64,000 nt of DNA. It comes from Trichoplusia ni. Its lineage: Eukaryota > Arthropoda > Insecta > Lepidoptera > Noctuidae. Made by a program: the position numbers and the translations under genes. Below the pieces are notes generated by a model, which had not been told where the DNA came from, did no database searches, and worked only from the letters and a program-made list of their open reading frames with translations. The stretch's first letter is position 1. Each line of letters begins with the position of its first letter. The DNA is taken from assembly GCF_003590095.1 (NCBI RefSeq), contig NC_039478.1, forward strand, positions 15,996,001-16,060,000, read 5' to 3'. Shown here piece after piece: positions 25,830-37,310 of this stretch.

Positions 25830-26165
25830 GTGTGGCACTCGGGGACTGCCGCGGTAAAGCTATTGCATAAATACTTATACACCTATATACTTTCTCACAA
25901 ACAGCTGATTATGTATTCGTCCGATTTCGGAGCAGCTCGTCTCGATTCGGGCGAGTTCCGTAAAGTCGTACAATACGTCTAATCGCATGACACACAGCGC
26001 CGCGTCGAAGACTGCCGAACTGACACGACGTTAGACGATGCACGGCCTTCAAGCCACACCTCTGTGCCCGTCGGAGTGGGGAGCGTGAGGTTTTTTCGTT
26101 ACGGAATTTCTGGGCTTAGTCCCCGCGCTCAAGGCCTGCGATAGAAGCTATGCAATAGCTATTAA
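25830..26165. repeat. GC-rich island, probable repeat
   Basis: A ~330-bp block far richer in G+C and CpG than its surroundings. It begins near 'tggcactcggggactgccgc' and ends near 'ggcctgcgatagaagctatg'. An 11-bp inverted pair (AGCTATTGCAT at 25858 and ATGCAATAGCT at 26150) lies near its ends. I saw no reading frame or splice pattern. It could be a GC-rich transposon fragment (favoured) or a promoter island. Confidence 0.4.
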
Positions 26166-27568
26166 AAATGCTATACTATCAAACTATATTCTATTGGACA
26201 GTACTCACTATTAACAATTAACACACCAAAGAGTATAAAACCACTTTGTTTTAGAACTCACCAAATAGCATTCGAATAGAAACATAGGTATATTATTCAA
26301 AAAACATAAAATTGTGTGTAAAAAGGTTTTATTCCATTGAAGCTGTCACTTTATTACATTACGGTGTAACAACTGGCCGTTAAGAGAAACGTAGTAAATC
26401 AGGGTTTAGCATAATTTCTATTTTATTCGACCTTACATAAAAATCGTAAACTTTTTTAAAAGTGGGTGTCTCTTAGTTATTTTGTTCTTCAAACACGGTA
26501 CATTATTAAAGTATCTTGCCTAAAGGAAGCTAATTTAACTCCAGTTAAAGCGAAATTAATCTTTATTTATATTGTCGTTACGTTGCTTTTGGTTTTTCTT
26601 ACGAACCTTGATTCAATTGTGATGTTATATTATTTAATATTACAATAGAAACCTTAGGTAATATTATAAACGGTAGAATGAGTATAATTAAATATAATTA
26701 TGTAATGCTGTCTCCAACAATGCTTTGAATAATTTATGCCAAAGATGATATAAATGCTTACTGCGTAGGTTTTACGGGTACTACTTTACTTAAAACTTTG
26801 TATACAACTTTATTTCAAATAAACAAAATGAAATAAATGCTGGGAAATTTGTGTCAGGATCATGGCGCACAAATAGGCTAAATAAAAAAATAGATTTAAT
26901 ATCCCTAACATGAATGCAACACCAAATATTGTTTAACCTTGATTTTTTATTTTATTATTTGTTGTTATAAAAATACATCATCATCGACACATTTCTTTTG
27001 TCTAAATGTTTCGCCTTTCTGGAAATTAAAACTAAACAGTATAAAATAATTTGAAAAAGTCATGCAAGATTTTGAAACCGTACAAATATCAGAATTAACG
27101 ATCAAACATGCTTGACCTTTTCAAATAAACCTCTTTGATGCAACAAAAAACAAGAAAACATGCAATTCAAAATATGCATACAAAAATACGTCTACAAAGA
27201 TGTATCCCCAACAAAGGCTGTAGTGAAAAAAAAAGAAAAGAAAATGGCGCGTCAGTACTGACGGTCGACCTTTCAAGTGTCGTCTGGCACTTGGAGGCAC
27301 TTTGAAGTGTCACTAGAGGCGTTGTAAAGATGAGAAACCTGTATGGATCATGACGTATGCGTAGTGATGTCTTGGCTCCTACCTTAGGTACAGTTAGAAA
27401 CTGAAAAGAAAGAAAAAAAAGAAAACGTTCTGAAAAGTAGCACAGTTAAATATTTATAAACGATATATATAGGTATAATATTATACAGTGTGTTGTTGCT
27501 ACGTGGAGGGCATAAAATAAGCTTGAAAATCAAAACACATTTTTTTTGTTTGGTTAGTTATTTCAATT
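26166..27568. other. Unassigned AT-rich DNA
   Basis: No gene recognised. A modestly GC-richer patch at 27240-27340 has no frame or motif I know. Confidence 0.5.
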
Positions 27569-27740
27569 TTAAGGGTTCTGTATCCAACGGGTAAAAACCT
27601 CTCGGTCCGATGTCGCATGTCACCCAACTGTATCACACGAACCGTGTTACCCAAACAGTTGAAAATCTCACAGGTGATGATGCATTTTTGTTGCCGAAAA
27701 AGGCTATTTGTTTATCTATTTGTAAGCAGCTTTTCTTTAG
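27569..27740 (-). repeat. 'catgagatacagcctg' repeat copy
   Basis: The plus strand shows 'ggttctgtatccaacggg', 'cacccaactgtatcacacg', 'aaccgtgttacccaaacagt' and 'tgatgatgcatttttgttgc', the reverse complement of the family's ordered words. Confidence 0.55.
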
Positions 27741-28057
27741 CCTAGGTATTTGTTAGTAGTCCGACTCGAGATTGATCCGTTAGTATTTTTTGTTGCTGTC
27801 TATACCTACGTGTGCTATATTTTACTAGTAAAGCTTATTAAATGTTATGTAAATTTAAAAAAAAAACCATGTACCTAAACCGCAAAAATGTATATGTTGC
27901 AGTAAAACAACAAAAATCAGTTGAAAGCTTAATTGATACAGTCTAGTCGCAGTTTAAAGAGGGATTATGACATTAGTACTTTCACAGAACTCAAAATATG
28001 ATAATACAGCTGTATTGAATACCTCTATAAATACTTTAATTAGAATTATATTTATTA

Positions 28058-28330
28058 ACTAGCTGTTGCATGCGACTTCGTCCGCGTGGTTAGAAGATGT
28101 AGGTTATGATTTATATCTACCCTGTTTTTTTCCACATTTTCCATTGTATCTTTGCTCCTATTAGTCGCAGCGTAATGGTTTATAGCCTAAAGTCTTCCTC
28201 AATGAATGATCTATTGAACACATCATTTTTTTTTACAATTTGAACCAGTAGTTCCTGAGATTAGCGCGTTCAAACAAAAAAACAATCAAACAAACAAACT
28301 CTTCAGCTTTATATATTAGTAAGTATAGAT
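28058..28330 (+). repeat. 'ctagctgttgcccgcg' repeat, near full-length copy
   Basis: Starts 'actagctgttgcatgcgac', contains 'tattagtcgcagcgtaatgg' and 'gtagttcctgagattagcgc', and ends 'cttcagctttatatattagt'. It matches the copy at 56505-56767 along its whole length by eye, so the two define the subfamily's ~265-bp consensus. Confidence 0.7.
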
Positions 28331-30012
28331 AACGTTTAAATATGAACAGTTATTTTTGGCCTTCCCAAGACCATTTCAGCGAATCACTTAATCTGGGCTC
28401 CGATTCTGCTATTTACAATGGTTGATGACTTAATTAAACATTATTCGTACTCTTCTTAGTATTTTGCCAGCACAATGCTTAGGAAAATACAAATAGTGCC
28501 AAAGTCAAATCTTTAATTTTTTTTTGTTTTATCGTACTTGAATCAAGCAATCGTCAATTAAATCAATCAGTCAACGCAACCTATCACGGTTCAATGCTGA
28601 ACATATATTTTTCCAAGTTTCGCGACAAGAAAATTGAAAATCAGACAATAAAAGTATTATATTTTATTCTGGAAATCTAATTAACTTCCCCATTTATGAA
28701 ATTTTTATAACACAAAGTTTCAGACATTTTATTACAAAATTCAAGTTCACATATTTGATACTTTCCTCTTAAAACGTAGCTATCTTAAAAAGTTTAACTA
28801 ATTTTCCCTTTTTGTAATAATCTAAAAACCAAACTTAAATTCCTTCTCAAAACTTTTATCGTCGAAAATATTTTGAGAAAACTTTTATCAGTAAACCTAA
28901 AATACACTTTAGGAATGCTATTTTCTTTTCCTATTTTATGAATCTTGGAGTTGTGTGCGATGGGCCTTTGGAAATATTGCTCAGTTCCAATATCGTTTGG
29001 AATTCGAATTTGCTTTGCAGTTTTTCGCTTATTTCCATTAAAATTCCTCGAGTTACGATCTGTATTCAATTTATTCAGTAGCGCGTTACAACTGTTTCAC
29101 ATTTATTCACGGTTTGTGTTCCGTTGTGAATTGTGGACGCGACAATTCCAATGTAAACTTTACATAGCTTGTAATGGAATGTTTTTGACTTGTGTCGTTG
29201 ACTTTCGGTATTTTTTTGTGATGTCACAAATTCATCATTAACTGCCTGATGATTACAGTATTAACTAAGATTCATTAATTTAGTTATGTTATTTCTTTTC
29301 CAGTTTTAAAAGGAATGAGGCTATGAAAATTGATTGAATTAAGAGCAGGTTTATTAAGGCAATGAAAAACGGGACGTAGGAAACAAAAACTTTGTCGGCC
29401 AAGACAAGTGAAAGCCTAGCGAACTAGGCATTAAAAATTTGATAACCAGCCTAAAGTGGCTGTTAACGAGTATTCCCCTGTAAGCCTGCAGCAAAGAAGC
29501 CTGCCAAACATAAAACGCGAGTTAACGTCTTTAATGAGGCTGTAAAAACATTCTAGTTGTTACAACCCCGCTGAATCCCCAACGGGGAATATTCGTTCTG
29601 AAATAACAAAATTATACAATTCATGAGGAAATCGCAACCGGTGTCCCCCATTTTTATTCATTCTACCGCGTTGACGCACCACAATGTTTTAAGAAAGGAA
29701 TTTATGAAAAGGGTCTTCGTGACGAGAATGTGTTATGAAGCCAGCCAGCCCTGCGGAGCGGAGCCAGCGAAAAATTAAAAAGAATAATTTTTCTGAACGA
29801 AAATAAATAGCGTGAGGCGTTTATGTGAGCGGATATGACTGATATAGCGACAATTTACTTAAAAGGAAAACACGTTTTATAAATCTTGACACTGAAGATT
29901 GAGATTTATCAAGATTAAATACGACGCAATTTGTCTGCGCAAAAATGAATAAAATTTATCTGCGTTTAACGAATTCTTTTATGTTATTTAGACACGAAAT
30001 GTGCAGTACTCG
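28331..30012. other. Unassigned AT-rich DNA
   Basis: No coding region recognised. Frames at 28794-29069 (minus) and 28945-29241 (plus) overlap on opposite strands and have no motif. A short GC-rich patch at 29740-29775 ('cagccctgcggagcggagcc') is unexplained. Confidence 0.5.
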
Positions 30013-30051
30013 GCGTATGCCACTCGACCTCCGTGGTCGAGTGGCATACGC
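30013..30051. repeat. Perfect hairpin at a SINE head, 17-bp stem, 5-nt loop
   Basis: The arm GCGTATGCCACTCGACC (30013-30029) is exactly reversed at 30035-30051 around loop TCCGT. The right arm is normal SINE sequence. The left arm is an inverted copy of it that does not exist in the second SINE copy beyond the native CGACC. Confidence 0.92.
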
Positions 30052-30264
30052 ACCGGTTTCAAGGTGTCGCTAGCTCTGAGGTCCCGGGTTCAATCCCCGG
30101 CCGGGTCAATGTAAAAATTCACATTTCTACATTGTCTCGGGTCTGGGTGTTTGTGGTACCTTCGTTGTATCTGAATTCCATAACACAAGTGCTTCAGCAA
30201 CTTACTTTGGGTTCAGAACAATGTATGTGATGTTGTCCGCATTTATTTATTTATTATTTATTTA
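30025..30264 (+). mobile_element. tRNA-derived SINE, copy 1
   Basis: The head resembles a tRNA: an A-box-like TGGTCGAGTGGC near the start, B box GGGTTCAATCCCC about 50 bases on, and GACC/GGTC ends that could form an acceptor stem. The body has 'cacatttctacattgtctcg' and 'gtggtaccttcgttgtatct'. The 3' end is a (TTTA)n-type tail. It is nearly identical to 40213-40440. Such SINEs are copied by LINE machinery. A 65-codon frame here is not a gene. Confidence 0.85.
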
Positions 30265-32937
30265 CTCGTATGTACTAGTTAGATTTTGGTTCGGCGTTCA
30301 AATTGTTGGTTCACTGTCAGTATTGAAATTAGCTTTTGATTAAGGCTATTAAAACTAACAGCGAAACAGATCAAACTGTAGTTTTAGACAAAATTGAAAC
30401 TTATTTTTTTAATATCTGATTCATCATATTGTGTTTTTGCATGACATGTAAAAATAGTAATGTTATGTACAGAGTTTTGATTTACGATTAAGTACTTACT
30501 AGAATTCTTTCGCATAAACTTTGATGAACCAACAGATCATCGCATCTGCTGCTACCTCTGCGCGCACCTGGTGAATATTTTAAGAAACTACACACTAACA
30601 TTAGAACAAAACTTTTTCCATTACACTTACGTCTTCGAATTCCGAAAAAAGAATACAATCCACGTAGTCTTCTAAATTGCAAAGCCTATTTATTTTTCAG
30701 GAATGAAGGAATTACAGAATCCTTTCGTGGCAAAAAGTTTAAATGGGCTCTTAATGCGATTGGGTTCCGGCAAGAATTTCGCTAATGTTAAACGGAATCT
30801 GCACAATCTGATTGCTTCAATAAGTTCCGGACAGTTTCCTTTCATGCTTTAATACTTTGGAATTCCAAACGCTCCTTGCTTTGTACGGAGATTTTACTGC
30901 GGAACTTTATAAGATTCCCTCGGAAAGTTTTTTCTTCGATGTTTATGTGGACCGTTTTGGAAATTAATTAGGCTCGTATGTAAGAGCAAAAGTTTCAATA
31001 AGATCTGATAATGTTGAGATTGGGATGCCTGATAGGGTATTGAATTGTTTCCTCTGCTTCCGTAATTTGAAAGTTTTGTACTTTGCGATTGGAGTTCTCG
31101 CCTGTAAATCTTGAATTTGACTTGTTGCTAGTTCTCGGCGATTTTTTAATTTTGATGTCTTAAACTTAACAAAATTAAATGTAAAATTTTGCATGTTCAA
31201 TTTGAACCATTTACTGGTTTTCGTTTGTGCTGAAATTTTGCATATAAAACCAACCTAGTAATGTCCCACTTCTGGGCAAATTGGGCAAGTATATGAGTAT
31301 TATCTGACAATTAAATAATATGATGACATAAAGCTGGTCTGATGCCGAAGCCAAAGCTAAAGCGACTTAACCGACGAGCACTTTTATCCTAAGACAAGAA
31401 AGAAAGTAAAATAAAGCCTTCTTTTAAAAAAAGCCCTTATTTGGTAATATCAATTCCCCATCAATATAAACTAAACACGACTACAAAAAACAATTGAGAT
31501 CAAGATAAATACAATAAGTTTAGAACATTTAGATTTGTATCCCAATAAAAATATATATTTGAAGTACCTATTACTTCACATATATATAAAAGTACCCAAA
31601 ACCTACGCCTGCTTTTGACGTATAAGTAACAGCGTAAAAGAAATGATATCTTCAATTGTCATTTACAAATACTCTAAAATAAACGTTCGTTCATTTTGAA
31701 AAGAAAATAACATTTTCTTTCATCTTCATCATTTAATAATATCGCATAAATAATAAAACGTATGATTTATTTTTGTCAAAGCCATCAGTTTCGACAAGGT
31801 CGTGTGTTACCTACGAATAATGATTTTCAAATATCAAATACACTTAGTATTATTTTTGTTATAGTTATTTGTGAAGGAAAACGTATGAAAATGGAATAAA
31901 AATAATAATTTTGATACTGCCAATAAGCAAGTAAAGATGATAAATGATTAATAAGCCTTCTTTATAAAACGAGATTATTTAAAATGTAGCCAAAATTCGT
32001 TACAAATTGAAACCTTTAAAAAAAAATAGCGTTCGATATTCTAAAATTGTTTATTTTCTTTTAACAGCCGATGAGATTTTTATATTGACAGTACATATTT
32101 TATTTAGTTGTATTGTTTGGTTTTCATTCTCTGAGTTAAACAAAGATAAGCTTGTTCTTCATTTCGTTAATGCAGTTTTAAAAGCGTCTGTTAAAATCTT
32201 CATCTCTCTTTCTCAATGTAAAATGTATTAATATTACTTTATAGGAAGGTCGTAGGCGGTCAAGGTCAATATATATTATCGTTTATGAAGAAGCCTAACT
32301 CTAAACTACCTAACTCTGCGACTTCTACAGCCTTTTATTTTGATACAATACAAGAGCTGTACTCGGGTCAAACATATCCATTATCTCATATTTATAAATT
32401 TGTTAAAGGTAAGTCGTCGAGTCCATTTTCTCCAGTAATTGTTAGTAAGTAGCTTACTAGCTTTTGTGATAACTTTGAAGGGTCGTGTCTGATAATAAAA
32501 ATGTCTAATACGACGTTCGTGTGATTCCAAGCGTATATTTGTGTCTTTTTGTTATTACATGTCCGTTTATTTGACAGGAATGTTTTTTGTGTGTCTTAAC
32601 AGCTGTTTTTGTTAGGTTTCGTTTTCGTTATAAAAATGTAGGCAACATTTATTTGTGTACTCTATGTATATATGTACTTTCTCTCTATTTTTTCACAGCT
32701 CAGAAAATAAGAATGGATAGACACCTAAATATAGCTAGCATATTCGAATTTCATGTCTTTTGGATAGCTGTTCTTCTATTTGTTATTATTGTTTTATGTT
32801 ATTAAAACGGCCAAAAGGCACACTACTAAGCAGCTTAAATATGAAAGTTTTTAGTAAATTTTGATATTATTTTGTGAATACAGTAAATGTATTCACCACC
32901 CCGAACACAGAAACAAAGTGTTAGTACAGAATATAAT
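30265..32937. other. Unassigned AT-rich DNA
   Basis: No gene recognised. The minus frame at 30964-31200 shows weak internal repetition (similar ~50-bp segments each ending 'gagttctcg' or 'tagttctcg' near 31096 and 31132), suggesting an old tandem duplication. A fragment near 31255-31300 recalls the 'cccactgctgg' family. Confidence 0.45.
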
Positions 32938-33175
32938 ATCATCATCATCATCGCCCTAGCCCTTTTCCTTATATTCTGGGGTCGGCTTGCAGGCTAACTG
33001 GATACAGCTAAGCACAAGTGGTTTACAAGAGCTACTGCCTATCTGACCTCATCAACCCAGTTGAATGGGCAACATGATACCCCTTAATAAGGTTGTCGGA
33101 CTTTCTAGCTTCTGACTACTCGTAACGACTGCCTAAAATGTGACACGATTCAACCTTCCACAACACGGAGGAACT
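32938..33175 (-). repeat. (GAT)n-tailed LINE 3' end, diverged copy
   Basis: On the plus strand an (ATC)5 run is followed by 'gccctagcccttttccttat' and 'ggggtcggcttgcaggctaa', then 'gagctactgcctatctgacc', 'tcaacccagttgaatgggca' and 'acatgatacccctt'. This matches the copy at 36575-36723 in order and orientation but extends further. No target-site duplication was found. Confidence 0.65.
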
Positions 33176-34924
33176 ACTTATGATATAGATGTTTATAAAA
33201 CAGTATAAATCATTTTTTTTTCATTGCTAATTATCTAGAATCAAGCAATTAACCAATGAGACTAAAAATCATGAAGCCAAATTTCAATTCAAAAGTCATA
33301 CATTAATCGTGTTTTCATAATGGTCGTAAGTTGGAAGACGCATAAAGACACATTCTTCACGTCTCCCTTCAACTTAACGAATAGTAGCCATAAATTTGTG
33401 GACCATTCTTGCGAGGCATTTGTCCGGCTGACTGCTGGAATTGCCAGCTCTTACTGTTTGCTAGCGGTTCTAGCAAAACCTAGTTTGACAGGGGATGGTT
33501 TATTATACCCAGTTTACACAAGATATGTTTTAGAATTTAAAATCAGTTACAGTTAAAGATTGAGCAAAGGATAGCGATAGCGTGAAGGGTAAAAACGGAA
33601 CTCAATAATTGAATCACCACTGTCTGTTTGTCTGTCAACAGGTCGTACCTCATGAATCTGCTTTAATAATGGTTGAGACTTCATAAAATTGATCTGCCAT
33701 TTTGTTTTTCTTTATCCTATTTATAAGGAACTGTATGCACTTAGCGTTGTGACAACAGCTATGCCGAATATGAATGCAGATAGTCGTATATTTAATAGTA
33801 TATCTATCCATATTGGTACCCCTATTAGACCCTACCATACATATTTTCATTTTACAAACATTATTTTTTCCATAAACGGTTTCTGTTATCAGAAGCGGGC
33901 CCGAAAAAGTCGTAGTGTCTGCAGGTCAAACAAATATTTGTCGCATGTAAAACACGCCACCCTATCGAGCCATGCAGCGTTAAAAAGAGGTTATAAATAT
34001 AATATAGCTGTCAAAACTTGCAAATCATAAAGCCTTAAAAAAGGAAAAAACTCACGTTCGAAATATAGAAAAAGGCTTTTTGTTTAAAAGAAATTGTCTC
34101 AATGTATTCACACTCAGAAACCACATTCAAATGGCTCGTATTTTTGCTCTACCTCTTGAATTTGAAAACACACCTGACTTATAAATAAATTAAAGTATAC
34201 TGCAAGACGCAGCATTGCTACATTGGGCTCCGTATTTTCTATTTGCGTAAAACAACGCCGAATGAAGTGACAGGACAATTACTGCAGAAGAAAATGTGCA
34301 GACTATTGGGGAATTTAAGATGCAATTTTACCTAAATTGTGTAATAGTAACAACATCTTACTGAAATTGGTAAAAGTATATTTAAATTTTGTAACTACTG
34401 CCGTTGATACGTAGGTACGTTTGATATGACTTTGGAATTATATAGTTGTGACTTAAAAATGCTTGGGTATAGAAAGAGAATTATCCTTAATCAGCAAAAA
34501 TGGAAATATAAGCCATGGTATGCAAAAAGACACATAGAGTTCCCAAAGAAATGAGAATATTTAATATTTATTATAATTTAGCAACAGCATTTTAGTACAC
34601 CTTGTTTGCCAATTTTGTCCAACTTTAATGGTACACAAGGCCCTAAAAAGCTTCTTTTTGATCTATCCCAAACTTGACCCAACCGATTCGAACTAAGTTC
34701 AGCGAACGTTCCACAATTGGAACCTGTTTCGGATTGACCGCAAGAGTTACAGCCGGAGACCAACGCCGAGTTCGAACAGGACGACCGCAGGGCCTGTCGA
34801 CATAAAGCAACTCAATGGCTATCGGATGATGGTTGCTAAGACTTAAGTTACGTTAACATAGCGAATACAAAACACAAAGGGGATTGACGACTAGGAAGTG
34901 TCCAGAAATTTTAGTAATAACGGT
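33176..34924. other. Unassigned AT-rich DNA with one repeat fragment
   Basis: A minus-strand fragment of the 'catgagatacagcctg' family is at about 33585-33660 ('gggtaaaaacggaactc', 'ctgtttgtctgtcaacagg'). The 113-codon frame at 33689-34030 has no recognisable motif and overlaps an opposing frame, so it is not called. Confidence 0.5.
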
Positions 34925-35165
34925 CAAGTACAAGTCGGACTCACGACACTGATTGTTTCTTACAAAAAGGCTAAAGATAAATAAGTCGGTTGGGTGATGA
35001 TATATCTTATATACAATATGGATCATCTGTGAAAATGTACACTGTTAAGCTATCGCGGTTCTTGAATTACAACGATGGACAGACGAGCGAATGGAAAAAT
35101 GGATCGATGGTCAGCGGAGCATCAGCAATAGGCTTCCGTTTACCCTTTAACCTTTCGGCACCTTT
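34925..35165 (+). repeat. 'catgagatacagcctg' repeat, long copy
   Basis: Shows the family from its 5' part ('caagtcggactcacgacac') through 'gatcatctgtgaaaatgtac', 'gttaagctatcgcggttctt' and 'gatggacagacgagcg' to 'ccctttaacc'. The 68-codon frame 34990-35196 is this repeat. Confidence 0.55.
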
Positions 35166-36377
35166 GGAATACCAATTATTTGGAAGATTCCTTTAATTTT
35201 TTTTTTTGTTACTAATCCTTCCAAGAGCCTGTATTTGGAAGAAAAGCTCCCATAAATTTCATCCATATTCCTGCTAGCAACAATGCCGTCGTATCCTAAC
35301 AATTTGTTTCTAGAACATTCTGTTTGTAAAACGATCCGCGTCCTGCTAACCGTTGGAGGTAGTTTATTGGACAACGTGATGGGAATCCAAGTTGTGGTAA
35401 ATTCGCTTGGCAATTAACGAGCTATGTTTACTTGTGAACTCAAATGTTAATGTAATTAAAGGACTTAGAGTTATGATCGGCCATTATTGGGATGGCACGC
35501 ACGATGTAATAGAAAGATAGGGGGATGTACTTAGGAAATTGTTTTGCATAATTTGGTTGTTGTGAGGTGATATTGAGAAGATGCTCTCAATAATCTTCTC
35601 GTTACAGAATATTATTGTTGACGTTTATCAGATACCTTGATTCATTTCAAAGTTAATGCTACGATCTTTGATACTCTAAACCGTACTGATATCATTGAAA
35701 GATATTTTAATATGTGTTTCTTGTACCGCGATACTTAATATCTACATTAGTCAGGGCAAGTTTTTTTTCTTAAACTGGCAAAATTACCTGATATTCAATT
35801 CACCCTGAATTTCCTACTGGAGCTGAAGAGTTTAAACTTTTTGATGTTTTCTTTGACGAATATTATATTATATTGAAATAATACCATCAATTTTACCTGC
35901 TGTGGTTTTACAATAAAGTGTGTGATACTACTGCGATGCTATCATCTCTTACACCACATTTTGAGCAAATAAGGATATATTATTTGATTTATTTCTCTTT
36001 ACTTTATTTCAATCACGAATTATGTCGCATTTTTTCATTATAACTTTAGATCAACTTTCAGTTCCAATTTGAATACCTAACCTCATTAATTAATTACCAT
36101 TTAGAGCCACAAACTCCACATAACACATCACAGCGATACGATCAAGCACTCCACGTCACAGTAAATCAAAACAGGCCGACGTGCTTCGTGTCACCATACA
36201 TCGGTTTGGACTGATGGCCAGTCAAATGACACAGCTTCAAGTGAGTTGTAACATGAATCAGCTGTGGAAGATTTTAAAGGGATTTTGAATACACTATTTA
36301 AGATTTTAAATTGGTGTTTAACAGTAGAAATTAAAATTTATTTCAAAGTAAAATGATCATGCTCATTAGAGAACCAT
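35166..36377. other. Unassigned AT-rich DNA
   Basis: No gene, RNA or repeat recognised. Confidence 0.5.
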
Positions 36378-36445
36378 TTTGCCAGTGTTGGAATCGAACC
36401 CACAATCTCCGAGTCAGGACCACTAACCACTAGACCAACCAATGG
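36378..36445 (-). repeat. tRNA-like SINE head
   Basis: On the minus strand TTGGTCTAGTGGTTAGTGGT (A box region) is followed by B box GGGTTCGATTCC at tRNA-like spacing. The same A-box words occur at 53674-53740 (TTGGTCTAGTGGTTAATGG), so the two belong to one family. Confidence 0.6.
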
Positions 36446-36574
36446 ATTTAACTTTTGTAACGTCGAAGTTTCCTAAATCAAGTGCTGTAATGCCTTTACT
36501 AATTGTACAAAAAAACGTTTCAATTGCTTTGTCTATAGATTGTGTTAGTCAGTTTTTGGCTACACTACATTAAT

Positions 36575-36723
36575 CATCATCGGCCTAGCCTTTTCCCAAC
36601 TATGTTGGGGTCAGCTTCCAGTCTAACCGGTTTCAGATGAGTACCAGTGTTTTACAAGGAGCGACTGCCTATCTAACGTCCTCAACCCAGTCACCTGGGC
36701 AACACGATACTCCTTGGTTAGAC
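36575..36723 (-). mobile_element. 5'-truncated LINE insertion with 18-bp target-site duplication
   Basis: The direct repeat TGGCTACACTACATTAAT occurs exactly at 36557-36574 and 36724-36741, bracketing 149 bp. On the minus strand the insert ends 'gttgggaaaaggctaggcc' followed by a short (GAT)n tail, the 3' terminus seen also at 22318 and 32938. Long duplications and a 3' tandem-triplet tail are hallmarks of target-primed reverse transcription. The 87-codon frame at 36637 is a by-product. Confidence 0.8.
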
Positions 36724-36890
36724 TGGCTACACTACATTAATACAACAAAAGATATATTTATGACAGAGAAAGAGATATATGATGAGAGAGATTCCTTTGG
36801 CCTATTTGTTGGAACCTCTATCGTGAATCCGACTAGCACTTGGTCAGTTTTTATCTTTTCGTTTTTACTCGATGTTCTTTTCGAATCTTT

Positions 36891-37310
36891 ACTAATATAA
36901 TTATATAGCTAAAGAGTTTGTTTGTTTGAACGCGCTAATCTAATGAGCTACTGGTTCAAGTTGAAAAATTCTGTAATAGACAGAGATATCTTAAATAGAC
37001 CATTCATCGAGGATGGTTTTAATATACCATTACCATACCATTTTTATATACCATCACGCTGCGACTAATAGGAACGAAGATACAATGGAAAATGTGGAAA
37101 AAACAGGGAAAATTATTCATTCGTCGAGGGTTTCCGTTGCATGCGCTGCGAAAACGTTTGACGATACCTAAAAAAACATGTATAAAAGAATTACAAAAGA
37201 AAATCTTACAAATACGAACAAAAGTTTGGGCTCTAAAAACTTAACCGATTAAAAAAATCATAACCTATATCTTATAACCACGCGGACGAAGTCGTGGGCA
37301 ACAGCTAGTT
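36891..37310 (-). repeat. 'ctagctgttgcccgcg' repeat, inverted copy
   Basis: Read on the minus strand it starts 'aactagctgttgcccacgac', includes 'attagtcgcagcgtgatgg' and ends near 'agctatataattatattagt'. It is longer than the plus copies because of a local expansion at 37018-37060 and extra sequence at 37120-37260. Confidence 0.6.

Noticed and set aside
30025..30110. Functional tRNA gene
   Set aside because: A and B boxes are present, but the cloverleaf does not close cleanly, the body continues as a SINE, and a second copy shares that body.
30033..30230. 65-codon frame MVEWHTHRFQG...
   Set aside because: It is a SINE head and body read in frame; the same phrase recurs in the second SINE copy at 40213.
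33689..34030. 113-codon plus-strand frame as a gene
   Set aside because: No recognisable domain, an opposing frame overlaps it, and composition follows the local AT bias.
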